DNA of 29,118 nt, taken from assembly GCA_026770585.1 (NCBI GenBank), contig MU646315.1:824236-853353 (forward strand), in the 5' to 3' direction. The stretch comes from Baffinella frigidus. Its lineage: Eukaryota; Cryptophyceae; Cryptomonadales; Baffinellaceae. The notes beneath the pieces are model-generated. The model saw only the letters and a program-made list of their open reading frames with translations, was not told where the DNA came from and searched no databases. Position numbers and translations under genes: made by a program. Positions 28,817 through 29,118 of the stretch are shown piece by piece. Position 1 is the stretch's first letter. Each line of letters starts with the position of its first letter.

Positions 28817-29118
28817 GTACGCCCCAACCCTTTCACGCTGAACCCTGAACCCCGAACCCTTCACGCTGAACCCTGAACCCTGAAACTCGACCCCTGAACC
28901 TTGAACCCTGAACCATGCACGCTGAACCCTGAACCCTGAACCCTGAACCCTGAGCTCTGAACCCTGAACCCTGAACCCTGAACCCTGACCCCTGAACCCT
29001 GAACCCTGACCCCTGCACCCAGCACCCTGAACCCTGAACCCTGAACTCTGAACCCTGAACCTTAAACCCTGAACCCTGAACCCTGAACCCTGAACTCTGA
29101 ACCCTGAACCTTAAACCC
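28817..29118 (+). repeat. CCCTGAA array to the window end
   Basis: Around 40 heptamers, mostly CCCTGAA, the most homogeneous block of this variant. Confidence 0.95.

Noticed and set aside
27345-27570. CRISPR-like or satellite array
   Set aside because: Seven-bp units without spacers in an intron of a nuclear gene; telomere-like microsatellite.
28097-28352. Minus-strand reading frames such as GFRVSGFGFRVSG, and similar frames at 7457, 13124, 28552 and 28833
   Set aside because: They are six-frame translations of heptamer arrays; a 7-bp unit without stops stays open in every frame. No start context, splice sites or family resemblance.
108-28816. The whole locus being a processed or dead pseudogene
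   Set aside because: Phases match at every junction but one and the frame is open across 54 exons; decay is confined to duplicate fragments. AAA1 motif loss alone does not show a dead gene.

Overview
This window looks like the inside of one very large, intron-rich nuclear gene of a eukaryote. The gene runs left to right and continues past both ends. By hand I can assemble 54 short exons (33-184 bp, about 4.1 kb or 14% of the window) whose splice phases agree at every junction but one and whose joined reading frame stays open. The product is a divergent dynein heavy chain: tail and linker (about 108-17015), the linker-to-AAA1 passage and AAA1 (about 17551-22227), the AAA1-AAA2 connection (23041-25779) and AAA2 (26358-28816). 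Recognisable landmarks are FPRFFFLSDE, YGYEFL, an AAA1 P-loop (GSGTGGSGKT), NALHHVANA after a damaged Walker B, NLIRPIS, an AAA2 P-loop (GPAGSGKST) and the AAA2 Walker B (RWVIIDG).

Nearly all introns are made of degenerate heptamers related to the TTTAGGG telomere repeat. They are almost always in the CCCTAAA orientation on the coding strand (variants CCCTCAA, CCCTGAA, CCCTACA, CCCCAAA, CCCGAAA, CCCAAAA, CCCTCCA). Each intron tends to be dominated by its own variant. A few G-strand islands, microsatellites, hairpins and short dispersed elements break the pattern.

The most striking structure is a set of more than 40 broken copies of exons inside the introns. They follow a polarity rule: fragments upstream of an intact exon carry its acceptor and 5' part, while fragments downstream carry its 3' part and donor. 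This is what repeated local tandem duplication with one breakpoint in the exon and one in the neighbouring intron would leave. It suggests that introns here grow by duplication and that the telomere-like repeats are the filler or the recombination substrate.

Organism: TTTAGGG-type repeats, relaxed donors (four GC-AG introns), acceptors that are almost always AG|G, and very dense introns fit a dinoflagellate or another alga/protist with plant-type telomeres. This is inference; no spliced-leader, organelle or rRNA marker is present. There is no sign of a second gene, RNA gene, CRISPR array or intact transposon. Long minus-strand and plus-strand reading frames rich in GFRVSGFG or NPKPQTLNP are translations of the heptamer repeats, not proteins.
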